A stretch of DNA of 64,000 nt. Origin: Brachionus rotundiformis. Taxonomy: Eukaryota > Rotifera > Eurotatoria > Ploima > Brachionidae. The translations under genes and the position numbers were made by a program. Location: positions 801,592 through 865,591 of the forward strand of contig JAESIW010000137.1 of NCBI GenBank assembly GCA_016802295.1. The letters run 5' to 3'. Shown piece after piece: positions 12,711 to 26,098 of the stretch. Numbering within the stretch: position 1 is the first letter of the stretch; each line of letters begins with the position of its first letter. The notes below the pieces were generated by a model. It ran no database searches and had not been told where the DNA came from. It saw only the letters and a program-made list of their open reading frames with translations.

Positions 12711-15700
12711 TTAGCAAATTTTATCTTCATCGCTGTCGGAGGATTTCTGGCTGATGTATCTGTACTTGTTTTTGAGATGTTGGTGCGAAGGAATTGATGG
12801 GGGGATGCCGACTCGTTGGTAAGAGGGCTGATTGGACGGAATTTTTGTTGTATAGTCGGTGATGGTGATCTTGGTTGTGTTCGATTTTGACACTTGATCA
12901 ACTCGAGCTTTATGGTTTGACGACGTTGGGTTTCGTTTTGATGTGTAGTTGGATGAAGGACTTGACAAGAAAGACGATGAGGAGAGAGGTGAATAGATTG
13001 AGATGGGTATTTCTTTTCTATTGGAATTTGGATTCGATGCTGGCGAATTATTGGTATTGATTTTGAGCAGGTACTCTTTTTGTTCTTCGCGGAATCTTGA
13101 CACTGGTGATAGCTCTCTGGTCTTGGTTGATTTATTTGAGTTGACCGAGTCAGTTCGTGAGCTTCGTCCGGACTCTGTTCGTGATTTTGAGAAGCTGGCA
13201 TGGTACATGTCTTTGGATGGTTTGTTTTCTTTGAACGATCGCATTCGACTAAATAACAAAATTAGTATTTTTTTTTTAAATAAAATATTTAAAAATCTTG
13301 TAATTAAATTTATTTTTTTACCGGTATGGTTTATATATTCAGAAACAAGCTCGTAATTATCATCTGAGGGCTCGCTATAATAATTTAAAGTTTTAATTTC
13401 TCACTTAGTTTTATTAAGCTTTTAGCTAATTAGACAGTTAATTGAGCCTTTAATTAATTTAATGCTTATTTTTTCCACTAGGGTAAAGCTCTTGACCAAA
13501 AATCAAAAGTTAATAAAATATTTTTACTTTTAATAGAAAAATTATTATATTGATCATTAGATTATATTATGATATAGGTTAATGAGTAAAATTTTTACCA
13601 AGTTAAAGTCTTTAATTAATTTTTTTCCTATGATTTTTGTTGTTAGTTAGCTTTATCTTTTAGTACATTTCTGAAATCTGAAATAAGCTTAATTTAAATT
13701 CAATGATACAACTTAAATTTATGATTTTAGATCTATATATAAAAACTAAATTTTACTGAATGGTCATTCATATACCATGCTTTTTTATTCAATCTTGAAA
13801 TATTCAGTATATTAAATTTTCAATTAGATAAAAATTTTAAAGTCTTTTTTTTTTAAATGACAGCTTCTAGGACTATCAGAACAGACAACTTAATATATAA
13901 GTTGTTGACAAAAACTTAACAAAATAATATTTTTGCTGATCTTGAGGAATCGTATTAAGACTCATTTAAAATTCAAGTCATAATTCAAAATAATTAACAA
14001 ATATCTGATATAAATGTAAAAATTTGATCAAAGTTACATAAATGATTAGTTTTTTTTCTCTAAGTTTTTCACACCATGTTAAACAATTGGATCTATGGAA
14101 AAAAATCGCTGTTTTGTTTTAAATATTAAAGTTGATTTTACAGATTTAAAAAAAAACATTTTTTATTAAGACTTAAGAAATGTATTGTTAGAGAAGACGT
14201 GAAAAAGTGCCTCCAACGATATCATTTCTATACAAAACGAGTACTTAATGGCATAGTCTAGCTTAGTAGATCTTAAATTCCGATACAAAAATAATCTGGA
14301 CAAATGGATCTAGAAACAGGCTAGCTTCGAACAAGCTTAGAGCCCGATAGAGTCACAATATTTTTTTACTAATACTCCTAAATTTCTTGAAGATGCATTA
14401 TAAAATAAGATCTTTATCTTTTTCTTTTCTAACTATTAAATTAATAATTACAAAAATTGACTTGAATATTTCAATGCTTCACTTTTTTAAATATGTTACA
14501 ATTAAATAAAAAAATAATTAATTGGGTATCTTAAAGTTGATGACCAATTCAGATAGATACTAGAATTAATCTATAATCTAATTTAATTAATTTTAATGTA
14601 ACACGCTTTGCATGTTATGTAAATTTGTAAAATAAATAATTATATAAAAAATATTTTCTCACTGAATTGATTAGATTGATTTTTAACTATTTAAATTGAT
14701 AAGCTCATTTTTGTAAAGTTTATTTTTAAGTTTTTTTTTATTTCAAAAATATTGTAAGGAAAAAAGGTTTTGTGAAGTTCAGTACAAAAGAACAGAACAA
14801 AGTGTAAAAAATGAAATAACTTTTTTTTCTAAAAGTTAAAACTTAATTCTGTGAATGCAGAATGGTGCAACATTCAAAAATGCATCAACTGTAAAAGTCT
14901 GCAAATGATGTGCAAAATCTCTGCAAAATGCACTACACTCGATTATATTGAAATTTAATTTCTGCTGAACTCTGCAAAATTAGCAGACATAGATATTTGA
15001 TGCAACTTTGAATGTTGCACCATTCTGCATTTACAGAATTAGGTTACAACCTTTAGATAAAAAGTTATTCAATTTTTTTACACTTTTTTCTGTTCTTGCC
15101 ATTTTGTACTGAATTTCCAAAACCGGAAAGAATTTATTTGAAATTTAGTCGCTGGATTTAATTTTGAATGCTAGTTTACAAATACCTTTGAAACAAATTC
15201 AAAATAAACTTTACAAAAAAAAGTTTATACATTTAAACTAAAAGATCGATCTTATCAATGGATTGAAAAATTTTTTTTATAAAATTGTTTTTTTTTTACT
15301 TTTATAAACAAAAAACTCAATGCACCAATGCCCTGTTGGAACCGAAAAATTTGTCGAGCTTTACTTAACTGGGAAAATAGTGGCTCCTAAATCCTAGACA
15401 TTCGAAGCAGATAAACGAAGGCNNNNNNNNNNNNNNNNNNNNNNNNNNNNNNNNNNNNNNNNNNNNNNNNNNNNNNNNNNNNNNNNNNNNNNNNNNNNNN
15501 NNNNNNNNNNNNNNNNNNNNNNNNNNNNNNNNNNNNNNNNNNNNNNNNNNNNNNNNNNNNNNNNNNNNNNNNNNNNNNNNNNNNNNNNNNNNNNNNNNNN
15601 NNNNNNNNNNNNNNNNNNNNNNNNNNNNNNNNNNNNNNNNNNNNNNNNNNNNNNNNNNNNNNNNNNNNNNNNNNNNNNNNNNNNNNNNNNNNNNNNNNNN

Positions 15701-18700
15701 NNNNNNNNNNNNNNNNNNNNNNNNNNNNNNNNNNNNNNNNNNNNNNNNNNNNNNNNNNNNNNNNNNNNNNNNNNNNNNNNNNNNNNNNNNNNNNNNNNNN
15801 NNNNNNNNNNNNNNNNNNNNNNNNNNNNNNNNNNNNNNNNNNNNNNNNNNNNNNNNNNNNNNNNNNNNNNNNNNNNNNNNNNNNNNNNNNNNNNNNNNNN
15901 NNNNNNNNNNNNNNNNNNNNNNNNNNNNNNNNNNNNNNNNNNNNNNNNNNNNNNNNNNNNNNNNNNNNNNNNNNNNNNNNNNNNNNNNNNNNNNNNNNNN
16001 NNNNNNNNNNNNNNNNNNNNNNNNNNNNNNNNNNNNNNNNNNNNNNNNNNNNNNNNNNNNNNNNNNNNNNNNNNNNNNNNNNNNNNNNNNNNNNNNNNNN
16101 NNNNNNNNNNNNNNNNNNNNNNNNNNNNNNNNNNNNNNNNNNNTTTTATTTGTATAAACAAAAAACTCAATGCACCAATGCCCTGTTGGAACCGAAAAAT
16201 TTGTCGACAGCTTTACTTATCTGGGAGAATAGTGGCTCCTAAATCCTAGACATTCGAAGCAGATAAACGAAGGCCAGCACTGCTCGTCAAATTAAGGCAT
16301 ATGTGGAAACCGTCATCGCTTCGACTGAGGACTAAATTACATCTTTATAGTAGTCTTGTCAAATCTGTATTGCTATACGGATCTGAAAGTTGGAAAATGA
16401 CTGACAGTGATCTTCAAAAGATCGAAGTATTCAATAAAAATTGCCTACAAAAAATTCAAGAATCTTCTAGCCGAAAGTTACTACAAATAAGGAGCTGTAC
16501 AATGGATCAAGGACCGGGCCAATCTGCAACGTTATACGCAGAAGACGACTTAAGTAGATTGGTCTTAAGGATAGGCTAGAGTGGACGTCTTATGCTCCAC
16601 TGGGAGTAGAAAATAGAAGAAGAATTTTAACTTGAACTTTAGATGTTATTCCAATGCTTGTTTTGCTGTTGCTATTAATTAGAATATCATAACTCAAGGA
16701 TTAATTAAAATATCTAAAGATAAACTCTTTGATAATTGATAATCAACTTGAAGATGTCGTTAATTAACCTCAAAATTGATCAATTATTAAAAGAATTATC
16801 TGCTTTTTCTGACCTCTGTGGTCTTCGTAATAGTTCGAGTGGTAGATGTTTTTAAATTAAAATAAAATAATCTTATTTTTAAATAAATAAATAAATAAAT
16901 AGAAAAATTCAATTTATAAAATTTCTTAAAAGAGCTGCTTTGATTAGTACCGGGTAAATTAATAAAGCTAATAAATAAGCGAGTCAATTTGAATTTGGAT
17001 GTAAGCTTGACTTACTTTTGCTTTTGGTTCTCGAGCCATAGGAGACTGGCATTGAGCGAGTCCTGAGCTCGCTGTATCTCGGAGACCGAATCGTTTCTGA
17101 GCTGTTCGTATTCTTTAAGCAAGAGCCGTGACTCGTCAATAATTGACGACGAGTTACTTGACGAACTAGTCGTGTGCTCGATTCTGGTCTCTGTGGTCTC
17201 TTCAATGTAGGTCTTGTGGACAGGTATGACCAGTCTGGAATCGCTGCTCTTGTTCTTGTAGCTCTTTTTGCTCGCTTTGTCCACATGTGGCCTCGGCGCT
17301 ACATACGACTCGTCCAGCGTACCGGACGAGCTCTGCACCACACCGCGCCTCAACTTGGCCAATTTTTCCCTATTCTGCGATGGCAAGTCGTTTATCAAAC
17401 GCTTGGAGGTCTTGAGCGTTCGACTAAACTCGTCATCGTCAAAGTCATCGTAGACAAACGACTCTGTGTGCGAATTAGCCATGTCCTCGTTGAACGAGCT
17501 TCTCAATTCTCGTTCGCGCTCAAGCTTGAACGCCTGAATGGCCGCCTGGCGTCTCATGTACAGCTCTTTTTTGCGCGAGTCTCTTATCTTGGCTATTTTG
17601 TCTTTTTCGGCCTCGAGCATGCTCATTTTGGTGCTTAATTCTTTGCGCGAGTCTTCCAATTGACGCTTGTAGTTGTCCAAATAGACCTGGGTCATTTCTT
17701 CAATCGTTCTAGTGGTAGATGTTAAGCAATTGAGTGTGTGCTCTGGCGAGATCAGTTGGACACGCGGCGAAGCGTACGACCTGCTCGAGTTCAAATTTTT
17801 CCTAGGCGTCAAGCTCTCCTCCTGAGTGTTTATGCTCAAATTGCGGCTGTTGGACTTGGTCTCCTCGTCAGACGAGTCGAGGTTCATCGAGCGCAGCACA
17901 GCGTCCGTTTCGCCAATCATGTAGTTCAACTTGGCCTCGGTAAGCTCGACCCATGTCTTCGATCGGTCCAAATTAAGCGACAGCATGTCGATGAAAGTGG
18001 ACGAATTGGACACCGATCGCGTCCTCGGCTCTTTTCTCTCCTCCTCTTCGGTCTGCATGTCCACCGACTTCAAGTGCGTTGTCCTTATTGGCGTAGAGTA
18101 CAACTCGGCCATCTCTTTGACCAAATTATCGGCCGGCTTGGCAAACTCGTCCAAATTTTGTATCTTGATCTTTTGTCTGACATTAAGCTTGAGGCTGGTG
18201 TCGTCACTTGTTGGCTGATCCTCGTTGACAATGACAATCTGGCGCACATTTGAATCGCTTGAGCGCTGGTTCTCTTTGGCTGGCAAGCATTCGATATTGG
18301 CGTCTCTGTCAGACTCGGTCTGTGTGCCAATGGTTGTTTGCTTGAGCGAGTTCTCTTTTTCTTTGAGCTTTTGTCTGAGTTTCTGCTCCTCGCTGGATAT
18401 AAGGTACTGGCTGAATATCTCCGAGTCATCGGTCTCTGTGTAGGCGTTCTTCTTGGGCGGCGCGAGTCGCTTGAGGGGCGAGAGGGGCGGCGTGCTCTGC
18501 GTCTGGCCGTCGACCATGTTGACGGCGAGCTCGCGGGGACAAACCTGATAGCTTTTGTCCGCACACTTGTCGCCCAACGCCGACCTGATCTCTATCTCCT
18601 TTTCAATATCGCACAGCACCTCCTTGAGCCTCGAGCTCGCATTCGACTCCTCATCCCTCAGACTCAAATGCAGCTTGGACAAATCCAGCTCACTCTCTGA

Positions 18701-21700
18701 CTTTTTCTGATCTCTGTCTGCCATCTCGCCAGTACCAGTGCCCACTTTGTCCATTACATCATTTGTAATCACATACTCAAAGTATTCTACATGTATTTCC
18801 TCTTCGTCACTCACGTGACCATTTGACTGACACTCGCTCGAGCTGGTCTCCAGCTCGGACCTATCCTGGACGGGCGAGCTCTCGCTAAGCGCCAGTCGGT
18901 CCTCGTTCGAGTCCGATTCGGCGTACTTAGCCTCAAATTTGAGGCAAGAAGCTCGATCGATCTCTTCATACTTGTGTGTGAGATCGTCGAAGTTCTCTGC
19001 CTTGAGGGAGCCTCCCTCGGAGCTGGTGTCGTCCGCATTGCCCGTGTACTGGGTCTCTAGCTCAAGCAGCGAGTCCTTCTGGACATCGTAGCACTTTTGG
19101 CTCAGTCTTGCATCTGTTTTAAAGCTGCTATCGGACTCGGATGTCTCGAAATATCTGGTCTCGAGCACCGAGTCCTTCTGCAACTCGTCACACTTTTCAC
19201 TGCTAGTCTCAATACTTGAACACGACTTGGCCTTGTCCAAACCACTAGCATCCACACCAAGGCCACCATTGTCTCTCTCGCCGTGTCTTATTTCCACTTG
19301 TAGATGAGTGTCCCTTTCCTTTTGCTCAAAACACTCGGTCAACGTTTCATTCAAGCTTCTATCTTTGCTCTCACTGTTCACACTTGGTTCGCTGGTCATC
19401 GACTCATCGTTCACACTGTGTCTTATTTCTATCTTAATCTGTGACTCTTTGTTTACTTCTTCATAGCTTCCTGTCAATGTCTCATGCGGCACAGACGCCT
19501 CATCTGCCTCCTTGGTCTCTTCACCACAAGCACCATCATTGCTTGTGTACACGGCACTGCACAACAGGTCCGTGGCGGCTGTTTTTTCCTCAAGCCTATC
19601 GCTGAGTGTTTTGTTAGTGTCTTGCTCGAAGCTGGACTCGGCCTCGTCGGTTGACTCGTCCTTGGTGACAGCGGGGGCCGACGAGCCGAGCAAAGACCTG
19701 ATGCTGCAGTCCTGGGATCTGAGCTTTTCGCTCTCAGGCCGGTACTTGTACTCGAATGATATCTTAAATTTGTCCACATGGTCAAACAAGTCCTTGAGAT
19801 CGTGGCTCTTTTTGAAAACGAGCATGTCCTCGTCTTTGGCGCGCTCGTCCTCCTCGGCAATCGGGTCCAGCTGTCGAATCGAGTGAATCGACCCGCTGGG
19901 CTTTATTGCCGAGCTGCTGCTGCTGCTGGCGAACCAGTCGTCTTCCTGCATCCAATTCTCGTCCAAATCGGCCAAATCATCGCCGAATATGAACTCTGGC
20001 TCGTCCTCATCGTCCATGCTCTTTTGCTCACTGTTCAAACTGGTCAAACTGGCCAATGTTTCATTCACCAAATTATGTCCGGACTCTACACTGTTTAGAG
20101 AATGCACGCTGGTCGACAACATGACCGTTTCTGGCTCGTCGGCGCTGGCCGACACATTTTGCTTCATGTTGTCGTAGTCTGACGATGATTTCTTCTCGGA
20201 CTCGTCGCTGTCGGATAGCGACGAGTCACTGCTACTGTCCGAACCACTCCTTATCCTGTAGTCAACCTTACACTCAATTATTACATCGTCTTCCAGTGAA
20301 TCGCTGAGCCCATTGCTTTCATTTGAACGCTTTTGGTCATCTCTTCCATCACCTTCATTGTCTTCTGAGTCGTCTGAATCGTTTGGAATGAGACGACGCG
20401 TTTCACTGTAGTCCTCATCACTGTCCGAACTGTTTACCAAATTGACATTTTCGTCATTTGGCTCCGCTCTTGTGCCAGTAGTTTGATTCTGAGGCTCTTT
20501 TTTAAGAGTCACATTGACAATGGTTGAAGCGCACGATTCGCTGCCAAACGGCGTCGAATCGTCGTTCAACGAGCTCTGTTGAATGGACGCGTTTAGCTTG
20601 GTGTCATTGTGGCACTCGTCGAAGTTGATCCGGGTCGACGATTTGAGCTCGCATGGCTCAAAGTTGTCCTGGGACTCGAGCTGGTCGATCAGCTGGTTGA
20701 TCAGCTCTTCTATTTCGTTTTCGTGTGAGTCCACATAGGAGCGCTCGAGCTGGTCCGATTCCAGGGACTCGTCCGAGCTCTCGTGGTCTTTTATGCCCAG
20801 ACCGAACTTGGAAAAATCCATCACATCTTCACTGTTGTTCAGCTTGCTCTCTTCGAGCAGCTTGAAGTCAAACGACAAGCTCTTGGGCATGCTTTGATTG
20901 ATCATGTCGCTTATTTTGTCTCGGCTCGGCGAAGCGATGGCCATTTCTTCGTTTGACTTGGACTTCATTAGCACAGGGGTCAAATTGTCGAACAGGCCTT
21001 GTATGTGCCGTTTGAGATAGTCGGCATAGTCCGGATCGGTCATGTCCGATATGGCGCCGTGTATCATTGAGTTTATCATTTGGACATAGTTCGATTGGGT
21101 TATGTTTTCGTATGATTTTGGTGTGATGAGGTCGTTTTCGGAGCGGGCACGTTTGTTCAGCATTTGGGTGTCCGGGTACCAATAGAACTCGGGACACGAG
21201 CCTGTTTGCAGACTGTGCGAAGATATGGCGACAAAAAATTCGTCTTCTTGGTCGGTTTTGAGCTCTTGTTCGAGCATTAGGCGCAAATGTTGCGAGTCTA
21301 TTGAGTCAGTGTGAGCTGTGGACGAGCTTGGTTGTTGTTCGTCCATTTTGGTGCGTTTTTTGCCAGGGCTGGTAAGAAACGAGCACAATTTGGTGCGCTT
21401 TAGTTTGTCGCTTGCATTTGCCACTTGCTGATCACTCAATTTGGAGCTATGTTGCTGTTTTGGTGTCTGTTCGGCTTGAAATGAATCTATTTGCATTGAT
21501 TTGTCGATATTTTCACTTTGGTTGCCATGGCAACCGCAATTCTCTATTGATTTTTCATTCTCTAGCTTGCTATCGTGCACTACAATCGCAGGTACACTAA
21601 CCGCCTGTGTCATCAGTGCATTCTCCGGAACCATTTTGGCCTCTGTGTCGATGAGATTTGCTTTGCTGAACGAAGAGGAGCGCGAGGATGAGCGCGACGA

Positions 21701-24700
21701 CAGCGTTAGCTCGTTGACGAGCTTGTCGCCGTCGCCGCACACCTTGTACACTAGTTTGTCCGAGTGGAGAAACTTCTGCTCGGAGCTGGTCGATCGGCGC
21801 CTCTTTGGCGACGAAGACTGCGGCGTTAGGCTGACCTGTTTGTCCAAATTGGCCAAAAATGTGTCCTTGATTCGTTCATAGAACTGCATTTGATCCTCCA
21901 GTTGATGGATGGGCGACTGGCGCTTGATTCTGGCTCGGTCAAAAGAGCCCGATCTGAGCCGGCCTGTTCCGTCCATGTCCAAGTTGTGGCTGCCTCTGTT
22001 TGTAGATAAGTCCGAGTTTGAGCAGTCAAAATCTTGGTCTATATCTGTGTCATTGTCGTTTAGGTACCCTTCGGAATAGCTGCGGTTTGGTGAGGGCTTT
22101 TTCAGCAAGTTTCCTTCCTCTTCAATTGAATCGTTAAGGCTGACGCGTCTGTTGGACCCTATTTCCCTAAATCCCTGCTGTACACTATTCAGTCTGCTCT
22201 GGTTTTTACAACCTACAACAAAAAACCTAATTAATACTTTTTTTCAAAAACTAATTAGAAAAAGCCTTTATTAAAAATTTATTCGCTCTATATCTTAGCT
22301 ACAATTTTTAGTATAAATGTTTGCTGACACCTGTTCAGTACGGCTGCTTATTCTATTGACTTTGTACAAAGGTAAATATTTTTATTAAAACTCAAGTAAA
22401 ATTCCAATTTAAGAAGTTGGTTTAGGCAAAAGTAAAAAATAATATTTTGCTTAATAATTTATTGTAAATTTAGCGTAATTGAGTTAAACTTTAGCAGAGC
22501 CTTGGAATGGCATTATGTGGTATATTTAATTAGATTAAGGGCTCAAGTGTTTCTAATTTAGAGCTTTGGGAATAAACTAAAGAAGAGAGAGTTTTCTTAT
22601 TGCGTAAGAGAACGAGATTCAGTAAGCCAAGTTGGCTGGGATGTTTTTAAAGATCGAGCTTACTAGATTCCAGATTTTTCTCTAAATTTACTTTGAAAAA
22701 CAATTGTACCACAAACAGTGGGTTACTATGGTAATTAGTAAATTTGAACAAACCTTTGAAATTTGCCTCATACTGGTGCTGGTGGTGTTTTAATATGACT
22801 GATAGATAGACCTTATGGAGAATGTATGCAATAGATAGCATAATTACACAATTAGAAGAGTATTGATTTGTCTGGACTGGCTGAAGAAAATATCCAAATC
22901 ATGTTTGAGTGTAAAATTGTTTTGAAATTTAGACCAAAATTCAAATTTAAATTAGCTGGCCTGTTTTTATGACTTGAGGATATTGACGGCATATAAATAT
23001 AGAATAAATATCACAATTAACAAAAGCCTTAAATTTCATTTAGAAATTCTTTTTTTTTAATTTTGATTAAAGAAAATTGAGCTTTAGTTTTTATTCTAAG
23101 CTGTATTGTTTGCTAAACAGCCATAAACGTGGTCAAAAGAGGTCAATGACTTATATATATATATAAAATTCCTAGTCAATAAAGAGCTTTAATTTATATT
23201 TTTTAAAAGTTAATTAATGCCTTTAAACTAATCAAAGTTTGAATGCCCGACTCTAGCTTTAGAAGTTGCATCAACATATCTGATGCAGTCAAATTTGCTG
23301 ATAAAAAAAAACCTTCAATAAGCCATAAAAGAGATCTATTTGCTTTATACCTTGACAAAAATAAATTGTTTTGTTTACCGGTATTTTAGCAAATATTTGT
23401 ACCAGCTTATTTGATGGGTTGTAAAAAAATCCTCGAATTAAGCTTGGCAAATATTTAAATCTGATTTAAAAAAAGTTCACTTCAGCTAGTCCACCTTAGT
23501 GTCGCCACAGCGCCTCAGGAATGATTTAAGTTAGACAAAAATGAAGGTGCTTTACTTTTTTTTTAAATCAGAATTTTATTTTCTATTTGAGCTGGATCTG
23601 TTGGTATCTAGTGGTGCGCGGCTTATTACCAAATTAATAAATAATAGTTTGTTAATAAATGGCCACTGATAGTCTATATAAAAATATAGGTTTCTAAGAA
23701 GATAAAAGTAACTCTTCCTGTCATAATTTACAGTGTTAAAAACTTCATTTGTTTTCTCATGAGATCATAGACATTTAAGTTGACTGGAACTGGTCTTGTG
23801 TTATTTAACGAAATAAAACTATTAGATTAAATGTTAAAATTGAAAAAATTACTTAATTACTCAAATTTTACTAATAAAAAAATACGATTGAATCGTATTT
23901 TATTCTTTTAAGGCTTTTTCTTAAAGCTAAATTAGGCATCATTAAGTTTATAATTGTATATCTAAACCTTAGAACAAAATTAAACAAACTTTTGGGAGCA
24001 ATTTAATTCTCAAATTTAAATAAAGCGATTATATAACAAAAATAAATTTACTCACATTGATAAATAAATTTTTTTTTTTAAAAAATTATCAATTTTTTTC
24101 TATTTTATTGTTTGACTTTGGTTCTAAAAGCTCAAGACATTTTTAGATTTCAAGTAAAAATAACAAACTTTGACAAGCATTTGATTAAGATATTAATTTT
24201 TATGGTCACGAAGAAACTCTTTATTAAATAAATTATAAAATAAACAAAAAAATCAACATATTTATTTGATTTTTTTGACATAAAAATGCATATTTTTCTA
24301 TATGTTCACATTTAGACCCTGTTCTAGTTACTTTTTGCTATGGAAAAGTAAAGTGGTTCGTATTTTTGAGATCTGGAAACACTTGAGATTCGGAAAAATT
24401 AACGCAAAAAATTTGTTTTAGCATGACAATTATGATTAAGGTAATTTACGCCAAAAATCATTAAATGATTCCCAAAACTAGATCTATTTTCCATCGAAAA
24501 TTTCGTGTAGAAAACAAAATAAAAATTAGAACAATTTTTATCAGTGATTACAGATAATTAATATAAAGTCATGTTTTTAAAGATATTTCTAAATATGATT
24601 TATAATGAAGAGGAAATTAAAATATTTAAAAATTACTCCATTAGACTTTAATTGACTCAAAAAAAGTTAGAGTATAATCGATAACAGTCTCAATATTATT

Positions 24701-26047
24701 TTTATATCAGCAAACAATTAACCCTTTTAAACGCTTTTAGAATGAAACATGATAAAAAAAGAAACAATTTCAAATAATTTTAAAATTTAGCAAAAAAATA
24801 ATAATTTGGAAAAATAATATTTAAAATATAATAGTGTCCTATATGTACTTGAATTACATTTAGATTAGAGTAATTAATTTGGGATACAATGAAAGTCGTC
24901 CCGTATTTTCTAATATCATGAAATTACATAATTATCCTTTAATAAAATAGCGAATATATTTTCCAACAATTTAAATATCTTGATAAAAAATAATTAAATG
25001 AAAAACAATATTTCTCATATGCGCTTGTTGACAATATTAATCATTTAGAAAATATTTTCTGATAATTCCACAAGTGTGGAAATTTATATTTTAAAAGCTT
25101 GTTGAAAAATGTAGAAATTCAATCTTTTTGATTATTTTATATTCCATTTTTAATCACATTCAAAAAAAAAACTTAAGTGTTTATTTTTATCTTTTGATCA
25201 AATGTAGGCTTTTTTTATTAAAATAGAAAAAAAACAGAAAAATTTATCTCATTATCATGTTTGATTATCTACCTTATATACACCCATTCATCTATCTACT
25301 TATCGAAAACAAATTCAAATTATATCCATATTACTTGAACAGATTGATTTACAATCATTGAATACTTGGTCTAAATTTGTGCTCATATATGTTCAAAATA
25401 GAAAAATAAAACTTTGGTTTAATAATAAAGCAAATTTATTTATGTTGATAGGTCTGATTTATAACACTGAATAAACTAATCATGACAAAATTAATTCAAT
25501 GAAACTTGACAAAAGCCCAATGGAGCTAGAAACTAATTTAGAAAAGTTTTTTTTTGTCGAAATTAAAGTGTTATAATTAGTGAATAGCTTAATAAAAACA
25601 CAATTTAAAAATTAAAAATATCACTTAATTAAATTAATACTCATATTCAAAACAAAACAAAATTCAAATAGTAAAACCATACTTACTGACTTTGTTTACT
25701 CTTTTTTTGAATAGTTTAGTTATGGAAACATTTTTTGGCATGGCATTTTTGCTTTTGTACAATTTGCGCAAAGATGTGAATTTTCTGCTCAATTTTTTAT
25801 TTACAGTGGCATCGCTGGGCTGCGAGTTTTCGAGGCCCGAGTGCCCATTTTCCCTCAAAGAGAACGAGCTCTTCCACTTTTTTTTCAAACTCTTGAACAG
25901 CTTAAAAGTGGTTGTGGAACTCAATTTTTGCTCACTATTGCTAATGTGGCGGTTTTGGCGGCTAATTGGCGGCCCACCGTCCACTTCTTCCTCTCGACTG
26001 TGAGTCTGGCTCAGCAATCGCTTCTTAATTGAATTTAGAAAGGACAT
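12711..26047 (-). CDS. Very large acidic, Ser-rich, mostly disordered protein (about 2031 aa from the 26-kb start)
   Basis: Exons 25687-26047, 17016-22212 (5.2 kb) and 12711-13248 have matching phases and GT-AG ends (two donors are GTAAGT). The model starts MSFLNSIKKRLLS. The first exon is Lys/Arg-rich. The giant exon is full of Ser, Asp and Glu runs. It carries degenerate tandem units of about 40-50 residues (nt 18770-19485), a coiled coil near its 3' end (EAEKDKIAKIRDSRKKEL) and a second helix ending in ASLLWLENQKQ. The last exon is Ser/Thr-rich and ends SDSDEDKIC. I recognise no enzyme or named domain; a scaffold or cytoskeletal role is only a guess. The long intron 13249-17015 holds a MITE, a LINE fragment and the gap; intron 22213-25686 shows nothing. 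Upstream exons at 26.4-30.2 kb also splice in phase to the giant exon, so a longer isoform is likely. Confidence 0.7.
14766..15124. mobile_element. MITE/foldback family copy A (in intron)
   Basis: The left end reads ggttttgtgaagttcagtac, then agaacagaac. The right end is its imperfect inverse (ttctgttcttg ... gtactgaatttccaaaacc). The inner arms pair well, for example aatgcagaatggtgcaacat with its complement at about 15015-15035. Arms are about 130 bp and there is no coding capacity. Related copies lie at 44026-44264 and 51903-52116. Confidence 0.75.
15302..16640 (+). mobile_element. Degenerate RTE-like LINE 3' fragment, interrupted by the gap
   Basis: After the gap the plus strand encodes an RT C-terminal region: LRTKLHLYSSLVKSVLLYGS, then ESWKMTDSDLQKIEVFNKNC. 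This is the LLYGSE-W / LQKIE-F-N-CL signature of endonuclease-reverse-transcriptase LINEs. Frames then shift, and decayed APLGVENRRR-like text follows up to about 16640. The 15302-15422 segment left of the gap repeats 16152-16274 almost exactly. The fragment is non-functional and lies in an intron of the minus-strand gene. Confidence 0.75.
15423..16143. other. Assembly gap (721 N)
   Basis: All bases are N. The flanks are about 120-bp near-identical direct repeats, so the gap size and content are uncertain. Confidence 0.99.
18770..19485 (-). repeat. Degenerate protein repeat block inside the giant exon
   Basis: Read on the minus strand, similar units recur every 35-60 residues: ETLTGSYEEVNKES with IKIEIRH; ETLTECFEQKERDT with LQVEIRH; SEKCDELQKDSVLETRY; SQKCYDVQKDSLLELETQY; THKYEEIDRASCLKFEAKY; and finally IHVEYFEY. 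The shared pattern is aromatic or Cys, acidic pair, Lys/Arg, Asp/Ser, then hydrophobic-x-E-x-(R/K)-(Y/H). Weaker cousins occur upstream (ISFEYKYRPES near 19.75 kb; IIECKVDYRIRSG near 20.26 kb). These may be short linear motifs or beta-strand-forming units in a disordered chain. Confidence 0.6.
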
Positions 26048-26090
26048 TTCACTCGTGCGACAAAAAATTCACATCTCTCAACTTGGGTTT

Positions 26091-26098
26091 TATTTATA
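26091..26098 (-). promoter_or_regulatory. TATA box for an alternative first exon
   Basis: The minus strand reads CTATAAATAAAAC, a canonical TATAAATA box, 44 nt upstream of the ATG at 26045-26047. A start 25-30 nt downstream of the box would leave a short leader of about 20 nt. In-frame stops upstream of that ATG, together with a mismatching acceptor phase, argue that the exon is a true first exon rather than an internal one. Confidence 0.5.

Noticed and set aside
12578..13201. 207-codon minus ORF ending with a Cys motif (CRICAGG)
   Set aside because: It is the wrong frame of the last exon of the large acidic-protein gene; the 12711-13248 frame joins the upstream donor in phase and has typical composition.
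17174..21881. Many ORFs of 60-170 codons on the plus strand and in other minus frames
   Set aside because: All lie over the 5.2-kb giant exon, whose Ser/Glu/Asp-rich codons leave alternative frames open. None has its own splice or start context.
22647..22841. 64-codon minus ORF in the intron upstream of the giant exon
   Set aside because: No acceptor or donor in phase with the flanking exons, and low-information sequence.
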